NCBI RefSeq assembly: GCF_019218885.1
Contig: NZ_JAHUWT010000003.1
Location: 992,001-1,056,000 of the forward strand
Reading direction: 5' to 3'
DNA length: 64,000 bases
Source: Bordetella sp. BOR01
GTDB taxonomy: Bacteria > Pseudomonadota > Gammaproteobacteria > Burkholderiales > Burkholderiaceae_B
A program made the position numbers and the translations under genes. Within the stretch, counting starts at the first letter, position 1. Every line of letters starts with the position of its first letter. The notes under the pieces were generated by a model that saw only the letters and a list, made by a program, of their open reading frames with translations, did not search any database and was not told where the DNA came from. This document shows, piece by piece, positions 1 through 8,086 of this stretch.

Positions 1-1556
1 ACATCGATCTTGTGCAGTTCCAGCGCATGCTCGCGGTCGAACGACCGTGCCAGCACCTGGGAATGCGGACATATGGCCTTGATGCGCTCGACCATCTGCG
101 TCACCGTGGTTTTGCCATCGGCGCACACCAGGATGGCCTGGGCATGCTTGGCGCCGGCGGCATGCAATACATCGGTGCGCGTGCCGTCGCCGTAATAGAC
201 CTTGAAGCCGAAGTCGGCGGCGCTGCGGATCATTTCGGGGTCGTTATCGATGATGGTGATCTCTGCCCCCATGGCCAGCATGTGCTGGCTGGCAATCTGC
301 CCCACGCGGCCGAAACCGATCACCAGCGCGCGGCCAACCTGGTTGCTGGGCGCCTCGAGCCCTTCGGTGGACACGCCTGCGCGCGGCGCCCAGCGCTTGT
401 GGGCCAGCACGGCCAGCGGAGTCAGCGCCATCGACAACACCACGATGGCTGTCATATTGGCGTTGATGACGGGGTCGATGACGCCATTGACCAATGCGGC
501 AGAAAACAGCACGAAGGCGAATTCGCCGCCCTGTGCCATCAGCACGGCGCGGTCCAGCGCCTCGGCCCGCGAACTCTTGGCCAGCCGCGCGGTGCCATAG
601 ATGCACAGCGCTTTCACCACCATCATCACCAGCACGCCCGCCACGATCAGGAAAGCATTGCGCGCCACCACCGGCAGATCCAGCGACATGCCCACGCCAA
701 GGAAGAACAGCCCCAGCAGCAAGCCGCGGAAGGGTTCGATATCCGCTTCCAGTTGATGGCGAAAGGTCGACTCCGACAGCAGCACGCCGGCCAGGAAGGC
801 GCCCATGGCCATCGACAGGCCGCCCCATTGCATCAGCAGGGCCGACCCCAGCACCACCAGCAATGCCGCAGCGGTCATCACCTCGCGCGCCTTGGCGCGC
901 GCCAGCAGGCGAAACAACGGGTTCAGCAGCCAGATCCCCGCCACCACCAGCGCCGCCAGCGCGCCCACGCCGATGCCCACATCCAGCCAGCGCGACGCCG
1001 CGCTGGGCGCCGCGGCGTGCTGCGCGCCCGGCGGCGCAATGAACGCCACCAGCGCCAATAGCGGCACGATCAGCAAGTCTTCGAGCAGCAGGATGGAAAC
1101 GATCTTCTGCCCGCGTGGCGCGGCAATATCGCCCCGTTCGCCCAGCAACTGCATGACGGTCGCGGTAGAGGTCAACACGAACCCCATGGCGCAGATGAAC
1201 GACACCGCCAGCGGGAATCCGAAGGCCACCCCCACGCCGGTCAGCAGCAGGCCGCAAACCAGCACTTGCAGGCTGCCCAGCCCGAAAATCTCGCCGCGCA
1301 GCGCCCATAGGTGCGACGGACGCATTTCCAGGCCGATGATGAACAGGAACATCACCACGCCCAGTTCGGCGGTATGCAAGATGGTCTGCGGGTCGCGGAA
1401 CAGGCCCAGGCCGAACGGCCCGATGACCAGGCCCGCGGCCAAATACCCCAGCACCGACCCCAGGCCCAGCCGCCGGAACAGTGGTACCGCTACCACCGCG
1501 GCGCCCAACAACACCACGACCTTGGCTAGTTCGCCTGCGTCGCCTTCTACCGCCAT
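1..1556 (-). CDS. Kef-type K+/H+ antiporter, 3' end missing
   Basis: This is a monovalent cation:proton antiporter-2 family protein, which exchanges K+ for H+ across the inner membrane. The reading frame is open from the ATG at 1556 to the window edge, about 518 codons. The first part is a chain of hydrophobic segments, including LGSVLGYLAAGLVIGPFGLG and later FLFIIGLEMRP, both typical of this family. Near the edge there is a Rossmann-type RCK/TrkA-N domain with GFGRVGQIAS, the nucleotide-binding glycine motif, and an IIDND acidic strand end. KefB and KefC share this architecture and cannot be separated here. The C-terminus lies outside the window. It follows narL by 32 bases on the same strand. 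Confidence 0.85.
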   Translation of the reverse strand, partial: MAVEGDAGELAKVVVLLGAAVVAVPLFRRLGLGSVLGYLAAGLVIGPFGLGLFRDPQTILHTAELGVVMFLFIIGLEMRPSHLWALRGEIFGLGSLQVLVCGLLLTGVGVAFGFPLAVSFICAMGFVLTSTATVMQLLGERGDIAAPRGQKIVSILLLEDLLIVPLLALVAFIAPPGAQHAAAPSAASRWLDVGIGVGALAALVVAGIWLLNPLFRLLARAKAREVMTAAALLVVLGSALLMQWGGLSMAMGAFLAGVLLSESTFRHQLEADIEPFRGLLLGLFFLGVGMSLDLPVVARNAFLIVAGVLVMMVVKALCIYGTARLAKSSRAEALDRAVLMAQGGEFAFVLFSAALVNGVIDPVINANMTAIVVLSMALTPLAVLAHKRWAPRAGVSTEGLEAPSNQVGRALVIGFGRVGQIASQHMLAMGAEITIIDNDPEMIRSAADFGFKVYYGDGTRTDVLHAAGAKHAQAILVCADGKTTVTQMVERIKAICPHSQVLARSFDREHALELHKID

Positions 1557-1571
1557 GATTTCCCCTGTGGT

Positions 1572-1586
1572 CCGGCCCGCGGCCGG
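1572..1586. repeat. short GC hairpin after narL
   Basis: CCGGCC-CGC-GGCCGG is a perfect 6-bp stem directly after the narL stop codon and before the antiporter start. There is no T-run, so it is at most a weak transcript end or processing site. Confidence 0.3.
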
Positions 1587-1588
1587 CG

Positions 1589-2248
1589 TCAATCGTCGGT
1601 GGCCAACCCGTGTTCGACGGCGTATACCGCCACTTGTACGCGGCTGGTCAAGTTCAGCTTCTTCAGAATGTTCTGGACGTGGATCTTAACGGTGCTTTCG
1701 GCAATGTCCAATTGGCGCGCAATGACTTTGTTGCTGGCGCCATGCGCCAGGCATTGCACGATCTCGCGCTCGCGCACGGTCAGGCGCGCGCGCTCGCCGC
1801 TCGTGGCACCGGTGCCCAGCGTGGCCTGCTCGCGAAACCGGTCGACCAGCTTGGCCGTCATGTTGTCGGCAATGACCGGCTCGCCCGCGGCGGCCCGGCG
1901 GATCGCCGCCGTCAGCGCCTCGGCATCGATGTTCTTGACCAGGTAGCCGCGCGCACCATCGCGCAGCGCCTGGCTCAGTTCGTCGGTCTCTTCCGAGACC
2001 GTCAGGATGACCACCGCGCTGCCGGGTACGTCCTGCACCAGCAATTGCAGGGTTTCCAGGCCCGACAGCCCTGGCATGTTCAGGTCCAGCAAGATGACGT
2101 CGGGCTGGAATTCCTTGGCGCGCTTGATCCCTTCCACGCCGTCTGCCGCCTCGGCCACGACTTCGAAATCGGGTTGGCGCTGCAGCAGCAGCCGCACGCC
2201 CGAACGAAACAGGCTGTGGTCATCGATTAGCAGGATACGGATAGCCAT
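1589..2248 (-). CDS. narL: nitrate/nitrite response regulator NarL
   Basis: NarL is the DNA-binding partner of NarX and controls nitrate respiration genes. The 219-residue protein has a receiver domain with the acidic pair LIDDH, the phospho-acceptor Asp in VILLDLNMPG (about residue 54), a conserved Thr in VILTVSEE and the Lys in YLVKN. It is followed by a LuxR/NarL helix-turn-helix (LTVREREIVQCLAHGASNKV, then TVKIHVQNILKKLN). It lies 13 bases after narX in the same orientation, so the two are probably co-transcribed. Length and motifs are normal for the family. Confidence 0.9.
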   Translation of the reverse strand: MAIRILLIDDHSLFRSGVRLLLQRQPDFEVVAEAADGVEGIKRAKEFQPDVILLDLNMPGLSGLETLQLLVQDVPGSAVVILTVSEETDELSQALRDGARGYLVKNIDAEALTAAIRRAAAGEPVIADNMTAKLVDRFREQATLGTGATSGERARLTVREREIVQCLAHGASNKVIARQLDIAESTVKIHVQNILKKLNLTSRVQVAVYAVEHGLATDD

Positions 2249-2261
2249 GGGGTAGCGAAAA

Positions 2262-4241
2262 TCAGGCCGCCCGGCGTTCGGCGCGCGGCAAGACCAGCCG
2301 CACCGTGGCGCCGGCGCCAGGCCGGGACGTCAGTTTTATCACAGCGTTGAGCCGGGCGGCCCGCTCGCGCATGATATGCAGGCCAATATGGCTTTCTTCC
2401 CGCTGTCCCACTTCCTCGGGATCGTAGCCGACGCCGTCGTCGGCGATCTCCATCTCGAAATCCTGGTTGTTTTTCAGCGACACCCGCACGTGGCTGGCCT
2501 GGGCATGCTTGCGCACGTTCGACAAGGCTTCCTGCAAGATGAACAGCACCTGTAGTTGCTGTTCGGGTGCCAAGGGCCGATCAGTGCCGTACTGCATGTC
2601 CAGGTCGACCTCGATGCCGGTCTGGCGGCGAAACCGCAGCACGGCGTCTTCGATGACATCGGGCAGTTCGCCCTGGTCGAGCTTGGTGCGGAAGTTCACC
2701 AGCAGTTCGCGCACGTCCTGATAGCTTTCTTCGACGCCGGTGCGCAGCAAGGGCACGATCTGGCGCAGGTCGTCCTGGTCGCCGCGCGCCACGGCGTCGT
2801 CCAGCAGTTGCAGCTGCAGTTTCAGGAAGTTCAGTCCCTGCGCAATGCTGTCGTGCAGGCCCTGGGCCATCAGGCTGCGTTCGCGCACCACCGCCAGTTG
2901 CCGCGCCTTGGCGTCCAGGCGGCGGTTCTCAAGCGCGACTCCCAGGTGCTGGCCCAGCGTCTCCAGCAACTGGGTTTCGGCGGGCGACACCTGGCGCTGG
3001 ATCTTGAAGTGCAACGAGAACGACCCCAGCACCTCGTCGCGGGCCACGATACGAAACACCGCCAGGCTGCGAAAGCCGTCGTTGGCGCAATGGAAGGCCT
3101 CGATGGGTGCGATCTTGCGCAGGTCGCGCACGATTTGCGTGCCTTCCTGGGTGGCCACGCCGCAATAGCAGTGATCGGCGCGCATGCAGCGTTCGGCCTC
3201 GGCCAGTTCAGGCGACAGGCCTTCGGACACCATCATGTTGAGTTTCTCGTCCGACGGATCCAGGGCACGGATCGTGCCGCCTTCGGCATCGAACTGGCTC
3301 ATCACCCGTTGCAGGAAGCCTCGACAGACGGCCTCGATGCTGTTGGGCTGGTTCAGGAACGCCGCCATGTCGTACAGCGCGCAGATATCGCGATTTTGCG
3401 CCTCGAGTTCGGCGGTCTTGCGGCGCACGCGGTTTTCCAGCCCAAGGTACAGGCTCTCGAGCTTGTCGGCCATCAGGTTGAAACCGCGCGCCAGCACCCC
3501 GAATTCGTCGCGGGTCTCGACGGGCAGGCGGGTGCTGAATTCGCCGGCCGTCATGCGCTGCAGGCCATCGCGCAGGCGCAGCACCGGCGAGATGATCCAC
3601 AGGTACAACAGGTAGATCATGGCCACGGTGCCCACGCTGCCGATACCCGCCAGCACACCCTGCGACAGGCGCAGCAGGACCGTCTTGTCGGCATTGTCGA
3701 GCTCGATCATGCGCACCAGCTTGTCGGCCTGGGCCACGAAGCCCGGCAGGGCATCCAGGTAGCCGGCCATGTCCCCGCTTTGCTGGGCATGCGCCACGGC
3801 CGGCTTCATGGTCTGGTTCCAGAACCGCGTCACCACGCTCAACTGGGCGCCGATATCGGGGTCGGCGGGCAGGAACAGCGGCCGCGCAGGGTTGCCGCGT
3901 TCGAGCAACGCCAGGGTTTCGTCCTGGGTGTGTACGAATTCATCGACTGAGGTGGTGCGATCGGTGCCTGGGCGCATCAGTTCGACCGCCACGCGGTTGG
4001 CCACCATGCGCAGGCTGCCCGTATCGTTGATCGCGGCGCCCGCGCCTTCAAGCCCCCACGACAGCCATAGCGTCCAGGCCACCATGCTGAGCACTACTGC
4101 CAAGGCCACCAGCGAGCTGGCGATGATGCGGGTAGGCAGGCTGTCGCGCAGGGTGGGCAGGCCGTCGGGGCCCACGGGAAATTCAGAAAAAGTCATGTCA
4201 CGGCGCCAGCGAGTGGACACCGGCAGTGTAGCTTTTTTCAT
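2262..4241 (-). CDS. narX: nitrate/nitrite sensor histidine kinase NarX
   Basis: This is a membrane sensor kinase that detects nitrate or nitrite in the periplasm and phosphorylates NarL. The protein has an N-terminal membrane segment, a periplasmic NarX-type sensor region that begins INDTGSLRMVANRVA (the P-box that binds nitrate), a second membrane segment (VGTVAMIYLLYLWI), a HAMP domain, a GAF-like region, and a HisKA_3 dimerisation/phospho-acceptor helix with QGLHDSIAQGLNFLKLQ, where His is the phosphorylated residue. The C-terminal HATPase has LQEALSNVRKHAQA and DDGVGYDPEE. I chose the ATG at 4241. A TTG nine bases upstream (4250) and an ATG at 4196 are alternatives, and none has a strong ribosome-binding site. 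Confidence 0.88.
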   Translation of the reverse strand: MKKATLPVSTRWRRDMTFSEFPVGPDGLPTLRDSLPTRIIASSLVALAVVLSMVAWTLWLSWGLEGAGAAINDTGSLRMVANRVAVELMRPGTDRTTSVDEFVHTQDETLALLERGNPARPLFLPADPDIGAQLSVVTRFWNQTMKPAVAHAQQSGDMAGYLDALPGFVAQADKLVRMIELDNADKTVLLRLSQGVLAGIGSVGTVAMIYLLYLWIISPVLRLRDGLQRMTAGEFSTRLPVETRDEFGVLARGFNLMADKLESLYLGLENRVRRKTAELEAQNRDICALYDMAAFLNQPNSIEAVCRGFLQRVMSQFDAEGGTIRALDPSDEKLNMMVSEGLSPELAEAERCMRADHCYCGVATQEGTQIVRDLRKIAPIEAFHCANDGFRSLAVFRIVARDEVLGSFSLHFKIQRQVSPAETQLLETLGQHLGVALENRRLDAKARQLAVVRERSLMAQGLHDSIAQGLNFLKLQLQLLDDAVARGDQDDLRQIVPLLRTGVEESYQDVRELLVNFRTKLDQGELPDVIEDAVLRFRRQTGIEVDLDMQYGTDRPLAPEQQLQVLFILQEALSNVRKHAQASHVRVSLKNNQDFEMEIADDGVGYDPEEVGQREESHIGLHIMRERAARLNAVIKLTSRPGAGATVRLVLPRAERRAA

Positions 4242-4280
4242 GGTTGCCAAACAGGGAATCAGGCCTGGCCGGCCAGCGGA

Positions 4281-4931
4281 TCAGACCAGCGGCAGGAAGG
4301 CGTCGGCGCGCGGCGAATAGGCCAGCAGGGCGCCGGCATCCAGGTCGAAATACCAGCCGTGCAGGCTGATGGCGCCGCGTTCCATTTGCTGCCTGACGCA
4401 ATCCAGGCATTCCAGGTTGCCCAGCGAGATCAGGATCGACGCCTGTTCGCAGGCACGCCGCTGTTCGGCCAGGCCGGCATGCGGCAACTGCCGGATCACC
4501 TGGTCGCGGGCGGGCGCCGCGATATTGACCCAGCGCCCGATATAGTCGTCTTCGCCCTCGCTGTCCAGGCGCTGTTCCATCAGCGCGCGGATGCCGCCGC
4601 ATTGGCTGTGGCCCAGCACGATGATGCGGCCAACCTGCAGTTGCTCTACGGCAAACTGGATGGCCGCCAGCACCCCCTGCTGTCCGCCGTGCCCCTCGGA
4701 CAGCGGCACCAGATTGGCCACGTTGCGCACGGTGAAGATATCGCCAGGATCGCACCCCAGCAACAAGGCCGGGTCGACCCGCGAATCGCAGCAGCCGATC
4801 AGCAGCGTGCCGGGGTTCTGGCCGCGGCACAGGTCGCGAAACAGCGCGGGCGAGTCGTCGAAATAATGTTGTTGAAAGCGCTGGAATCCGGTGATGAGGC
4901 GTTGCAGGTCCTGGGTATCGGTGTTGGGCAC
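4281..4931 (-). CDS. can: beta-class carbonic anhydrase
   Basis: This zinc enzyme interconverts CO2 and bicarbonate. The 216-residue protein carries the zinc ligands of the beta class: Cys in CCDSRVDP with the Asp-Arg dyad, and His...Cys in VLGHSQCGGIRAL. The start is GTG at 4931, two bases after the moaA stop, so it is translated as part of the nar/moaA unit. The other end is 39 bases from narX. Carbonic anhydrase is not a usual member of narK1K2GHJI-ppiase-moaA clusters, so its position here is a local feature. Confidence 0.9.
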   Translation of the reverse strand: MPNTDTQDLQRLITGFQRFQQHYFDDSPALFRDLCRGQNPGTLLIGCCDSRVDPALLLGCDPGDIFTVRNVANLVPLSEGHGGQQGVLAAIQFAVEQLQVGRIIVLGHSQCGGIRALMEQRLDSEGEDDYIGRWVNIAAPARDQVIRQLPHAGLAEQRRACEQASILISLGNLECLDCVRQQMERGAISLHGWYFDLDAGALLAYSPRADAFLPLV

Positions 4932-4933
4932 GG

Positions 4934-5929
4934 CTAGCCTCCGGTCTGCGACATGAAGCGCACGATGCGCTCCGGGTGCGTATTGAAATCATGGCGCTCG
5001 GGCTTGGCCGCGATGGCGGCCACGATGGCCTGCGCCAGGCGGGCATCGCTGGCGCCCTGGCGCAGCATGGCGCCCAGCGGCACGCTGTCTTGCCAGCCCA
5101 GGCACAGGTACAGCGTGCCGTCGGCGCCCAGCCGGACGCGGTTGCAGGTGGCGCAGAAATGCTGCGACATCGGAGTGATGACTCCCAGCGTGAGGCGCTG
5201 GCCGGCGCTGCTCCAGTAGCGTGCAGGGCCGGCGCCCGACCCCGCTACCGACGGCACCAGGCCGTGGCGGGCCGCCAGCCGCCGGCCCAGCTCGGTCAGG
5301 TCGATGCCGGTGGTGCCCCGGCCGGTGCGGCCCACCGGCATGGGCTCGATCAACCGCAGGATGAACCCGTGCCGGCGGGCATAGTCCAGCAGCAGGTCCA
5401 GCTCTTTCTCGGGCGTGTCCGCCTGCACCACGGCGTTGAGCTTGATGGGTGCAAAGCCAGCGGCGTGCGCGGCGTGCAGGCCGCGCAGCACGTCGCCCAG
5501 GCAATCGCGACCCGTGATGCGGGCGTACGCCAGGGCGTCCAGCGTATCCAGGCTGACATTCAGGCGGCCCACGCCCGCGGCGCGCAATTCAGCGGCATGG
5601 CGCTCGAGCCGTGTGCCGTTGGTAGACAGCGACAGGTCTTGCAGGCCGGGCAGCGCGGCCAGCGCCCGCACCAGGACAGGCAGGCCGCCGCGCGTCAGGG
5701 GTTCGCCGCCGGTCAGGCGCAGCTTGCGCACGCCCAGGCCCACGAACAGGCCAGCCAGGCGTGCCATCTCGGCATGGTCGAGCCAATGCGCGGGGGCATC
5801 GAAATTCTTGAAATCGGCGGGCAGGCAATAGGTACAGCGCAAGTCGCAACGGTCGGTCACCGACACGCGCAGGTAATCGATGCGCCGCCCGTGGCGATCC
5901 ACCAGGGAAGCAGAGCCGGGCATCGCCAT
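4934..5929 (-). CDS. moaA: GTP 3',8-cyclase MoaA
   Basis: MoaA is a radical-SAM enzyme that, with MoaC, makes cyclic pyranopterin monophosphate in molybdenum cofactor synthesis. The 331-residue protein has the SAM cluster motif CDLRCTYC near residue 30, the LTGGEPL motif, a C-terminal second cluster with CATCNRVRL plus a later Cys in LYLCLG, and the C-terminal Gly-Gly (SQTGG) typical of MoaA. I chose the ATG at 5929 (MAMPGSAS). A longer open frame extends into the PPIase gene but overlaps it and lacks MoaA similarity. The gene starts 4 bases after the PPIase stop. A dedicated moaA copy in nar operons fits the demand of NarG for bis-MGD cofactor. Confidence 0.92.
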   Translation of the reverse strand: MAMPGSASLVDRHGRRIDYLRVSVTDRCDLRCTYCLPADFKNFDAPAHWLDHAEMARLAGLFVGLGVRKLRLTGGEPLTRGGLPVLVRALAALPGLQDLSLSTNGTRLERHAAELRAAGVGRLNVSLDTLDALAYARITGRDCLGDVLRGLHAAHAAGFAPIKLNAVVQADTPEKELDLLLDYARRHGFILRLIEPMPVGRTGRGTTGIDLTELGRRLAARHGLVPSVAGSGAGPARYWSSAGQRLTLGVITPMSQHFCATCNRVRLGADGTLYLCLGWQDSVPLGAMLRQGASDARLAQAIVAAIAAKPERHDFNTHPERIVRFMSQTGG

Positions 5930-5933
5930 CCCC

Positions 5934-6680
5934 TTACTGCACCAGAAGGCCATCGGCGCCTTCCAGTTCAATGCCCTCGATGCGCGCACGCCCGACCAGC
6001 ATGCGCGCGTACTGCCGCCAGGCCGTGTCGCGGCTGGCCGCCGCCAGCGCCTGGGCGATGCGGGGCGCCACTTGCGAGTATGGCAGCAAGCGGCCCGCCA
6101 CATGCCGGGCCACCCGCACGATGTGCAGCCCGTGGCGGGTTTCCACCAGGCGCGGCAGCACGGCGCCGGCGGGCGGGCCGAACACGGCCCGCTCGAATTC
6201 GGGCACGGTGTCGCCGCGGCCAAGCCGTCCAAGGCTGCCGCCCACCGCGGCCGACGGGCAGTTCGACAGCGCGCGCGCCAGTTCCGCGAAACGGGTGGGT
6301 TGGGCCTGCACTTCCTGCAGCACGGCTTCGGCGCGTTCGCGCAGGCGCTGCAGGTCGACCTGGGGCGTCACCTGGAACAGGATGTGGTCCACCTCGACCA
6401 GTTCGCCCACGGTGAAGCGTTCGGGGTGGGTGTCGTAATGGCGGCGGCACGCGGCATCGTCGGGCTCGGGCGAAGTCGCGTGCGTATCGAGCAGGGCATC
6501 GATGATGGCTGCGTCGCTGGCGCCGGACACCCTCAGGCGCCGGGCTTCGTCCAGCATTACCCGGCGCAGCACCAGTGCGGTAATGGCGCGGCGCTGCGGA
6601 TTGGCCGCGTCGCCGTGATAAGGCAGCTCTTGTTCCAGGTCGGCGTCGCTGAGTTCGACGCCATTGACGATGACAGGCAT
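5934..6680 (-). CDS. parvulin-type peptidyl-prolyl isomerase, NifM-like
   Basis: The 248-residue protein has an N-terminal helical region and a C-terminal parvulin rotamase domain (EVDHILFQV at about 120, FAELARALSNCPSA, GGSLGRLGRGDTVPEF, and ETRHGLHIVRV). These are the characteristic blocks of PpiC/NifM-like enzymes. No signal peptide is visible, so it is probably cytoplasmic. Genes of this kind sit between narI and moaA in several proteobacterial nar operons and are thought to help fold or assemble nitrate reductase; that role is inferred. The start ATG at 6680 has GGGAG a few bases upstream. It lies 42 bases after narI. Confidence 0.82.
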   Translation of the reverse strand: MPVIVNGVELSDADLEQELPYHGDAANPQRRAITALVLRRVMLDEARRLRVSGASDAAIIDALLDTHATSPEPDDAACRRHYDTHPERFTVGELVEVDHILFQVTPQVDLQRLRERAEAVLQEVQAQPTRFAELARALSNCPSAAVGGSLGRLGRGDTVPEFERAVFGPPAGAVLPRLVETRHGLHIVRVARHVAGRLLPYSQVAPRIAQALAAASRDTAWRQYARMLVGRARIEGIELEGADGLLVQ

Positions 6681-6722
6681 GTTTGCTCCCGTTGCCGCCG
6701 GACGAACCGGCGGCGCCTTGCT

Positions 6723-7406
6723 TCAGCGCGGCCGCACCAGTTGCCAGGCACGACCCAGGTACCCCACCGAGGCGAATCCGCTCCAGACATGCACCAGCCG
6801 GGTAAAGGGGAAGATGGCGAACAGCGTCAGGCCCATGAACAGGTGCGCCTTGAACAGCGCCGGCGCATCGGCGATATAGCCGGCCGCATCGCCCTGGAAC
6901 GTAACGATGTGCTGGGCCCAGGTCATGAACAGCACCATCATGTGGCCATCCATGTGGCCAGCCGACACCGCGATGGTGGACAGGCCCAGCAGCAAGGTCA
7001 CCAGCAGCCACAGCAGCAGGATCTTGTCGCCCGGGCGGGTGGTGCGCGCGATGCGTGGATCGGTCAGGCGGCGATGCAGCAGGATCAGCAGGCCCGCCAG
7101 GCACAACCCGCCCATGACGCCGCCGGCCACCATGGCCACGCCCTGCTTGACGCTGTGCGACACGCCCAGCGTGTCCCACACCACCACCGGGGTCAGCAGG
7201 CCCACCAGGTGCCCGAAGAACAGCCCCAGGATGCCCACGTGGAACAAGATATTGCCCAGCCGCAGCTGGCCCCGGTGCAGCAATTGCGAGCTATCGCTTT
7301 TCCAGGTGTATTGCTCGCGTTCGAAGCGCGCCAGGCTGCCCAGCAGGAAGATGCTGAGCGCGATGTAAGGGTAGATGCCGAATACGAACTGATGCACGGT
7401 ATTCAT
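6723..7406 (-). CDS. narI: respiratory nitrate reductase gamma subunit NarI
   Basis: NarI is the membrane cytochrome b subunit that oxidises quinol and passes electrons to NarH. The 227-residue protein has five hydrophobic segments. Haem-ligand histidines are seen in LFGHLVGLLTPV, in GHMDGHMMV and in FTRLVHVWSG. The start is the ATG at 7406 (MNTVHQFVFGIYPYIA), which matches NarI N-termini; the upstream extension of the frame runs into narJ and is not used. It follows narJ by 16 bases. Confidence 0.94.
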   Translation of the reverse strand: MNTVHQFVFGIYPYIALSIFLLGSLARFEREQYTWKSDSSQLLHRGQLRLGNILFHVGILGLFFGHLVGLLTPVVVWDTLGVSHSVKQGVAMVAGGVMGGLCLAGLLILLHRRLTDPRIARTTRPGDKILLLWLLVTLLLGLSTIAVSAGHMDGHMMVLFMTWAQHIVTFQGDAAGYIADAPALFKAHLFMGLTLFAIFPFTRLVHVWSGFASVGYLGRAWQLVRPR

Positions 7407-7422
7407 GGATGGTATCCCGGTC

Positions 7423-8070
7423 TTATTGTTGGGCGCCGCGCGGGCGGGGGTGGAAATGCACCACGTGCGTGCCCGCGGCGGCATGCGGCAACAGGGGCTC
7501 GACGCCATCGGCACCTACGCCGTAGGTTTCCATGGCCTCGTCCATGTCGCGCACCGGCGGCTCGGTCTGTTCACGCGGCACCACCTTGGTCATGCCGCGC
7601 AGCACGGCGAAGATCGTCGAGTAGGGGCTGCCGGCCCGCCCCAAACGTGCGCCGATGGCTGCCAGCACATGAATGGCTTCGTCCAGCAGCGGCCCGGCCT
7701 GTTCGGGGTCGATCAGCCCCAGCAGTTCCAGGAACAGCGGCACATGGTCGGGCAACTCGGCCACGTCCGGTTCGAACCCGTGGCGGCGGTACTCTTGCAG
7801 CAAGTCGACCATGGCCTGGCCGCGATCGCGGCTTTCGCCATGCACGTGCTCGAACAGATGCAGCGAATGCGATGGGTTGCGGTCGAACGTGGCGACGTAG
7901 TTTTCCTGCAGCTCGATCAGGCCGTGGGTCTTCAGGTAGTCGGTCAGGGACGATAGCTGGTCCTGGGCCTCGGGATAGGCATCGAGCGCATCGTCGATCT
8001 CGAGCAGGGCATCGATGAGCGCTTGCTCGGGATAGGCCAGCAGCGCGGAAAGTATGCGGTATGGGCTCAT
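7423..8070 (-). CDS. narJ: nitrate reductase assembly chaperone NarJ
   Basis: NarJ is a cytoplasmic chaperone of the TorD/DmsD family that inserts the molybdenum cofactor into NarG before membrane docking. The 215-residue protein has the family blocks ILSALLAYPE at the N-terminus, ENYVATFDRNPSHSLHLFEH in the middle (the typical YVxTFD..P..SL.L.EH signature), and DHVPLFLELL. It lies between narH (16 bases) and narI in the usual order. Confidence 0.93.
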   Translation of the reverse strand: MSPYRILSALLAYPEQALIDALLEIDDALDAYPEAQDQLSSLTDYLKTHGLIELQENYVATFDRNPSHSLHLFEHVHGESRDRGQAMVDLLQEYRRHGFEPDVAELPDHVPLFLELLGLIDPEQAGPLLDEAIHVLAAIGARLGRAGSPYSTIFAVLRGMTKVVPREQTEPPVRDMDEAMETYGVGADGVEPLLPHAAAGTHVVHFHPRPRGAQQ

Positions 8071-8086
8071 GGTGTTGGCTCCGTGC

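Noticed and set aside
5880-8018. 712-codon plus-strand frame opposite the PPIase-narI-narJ genes
   Set aside because: It is a shadow frame with Gln/His-rich low-complexity translation.
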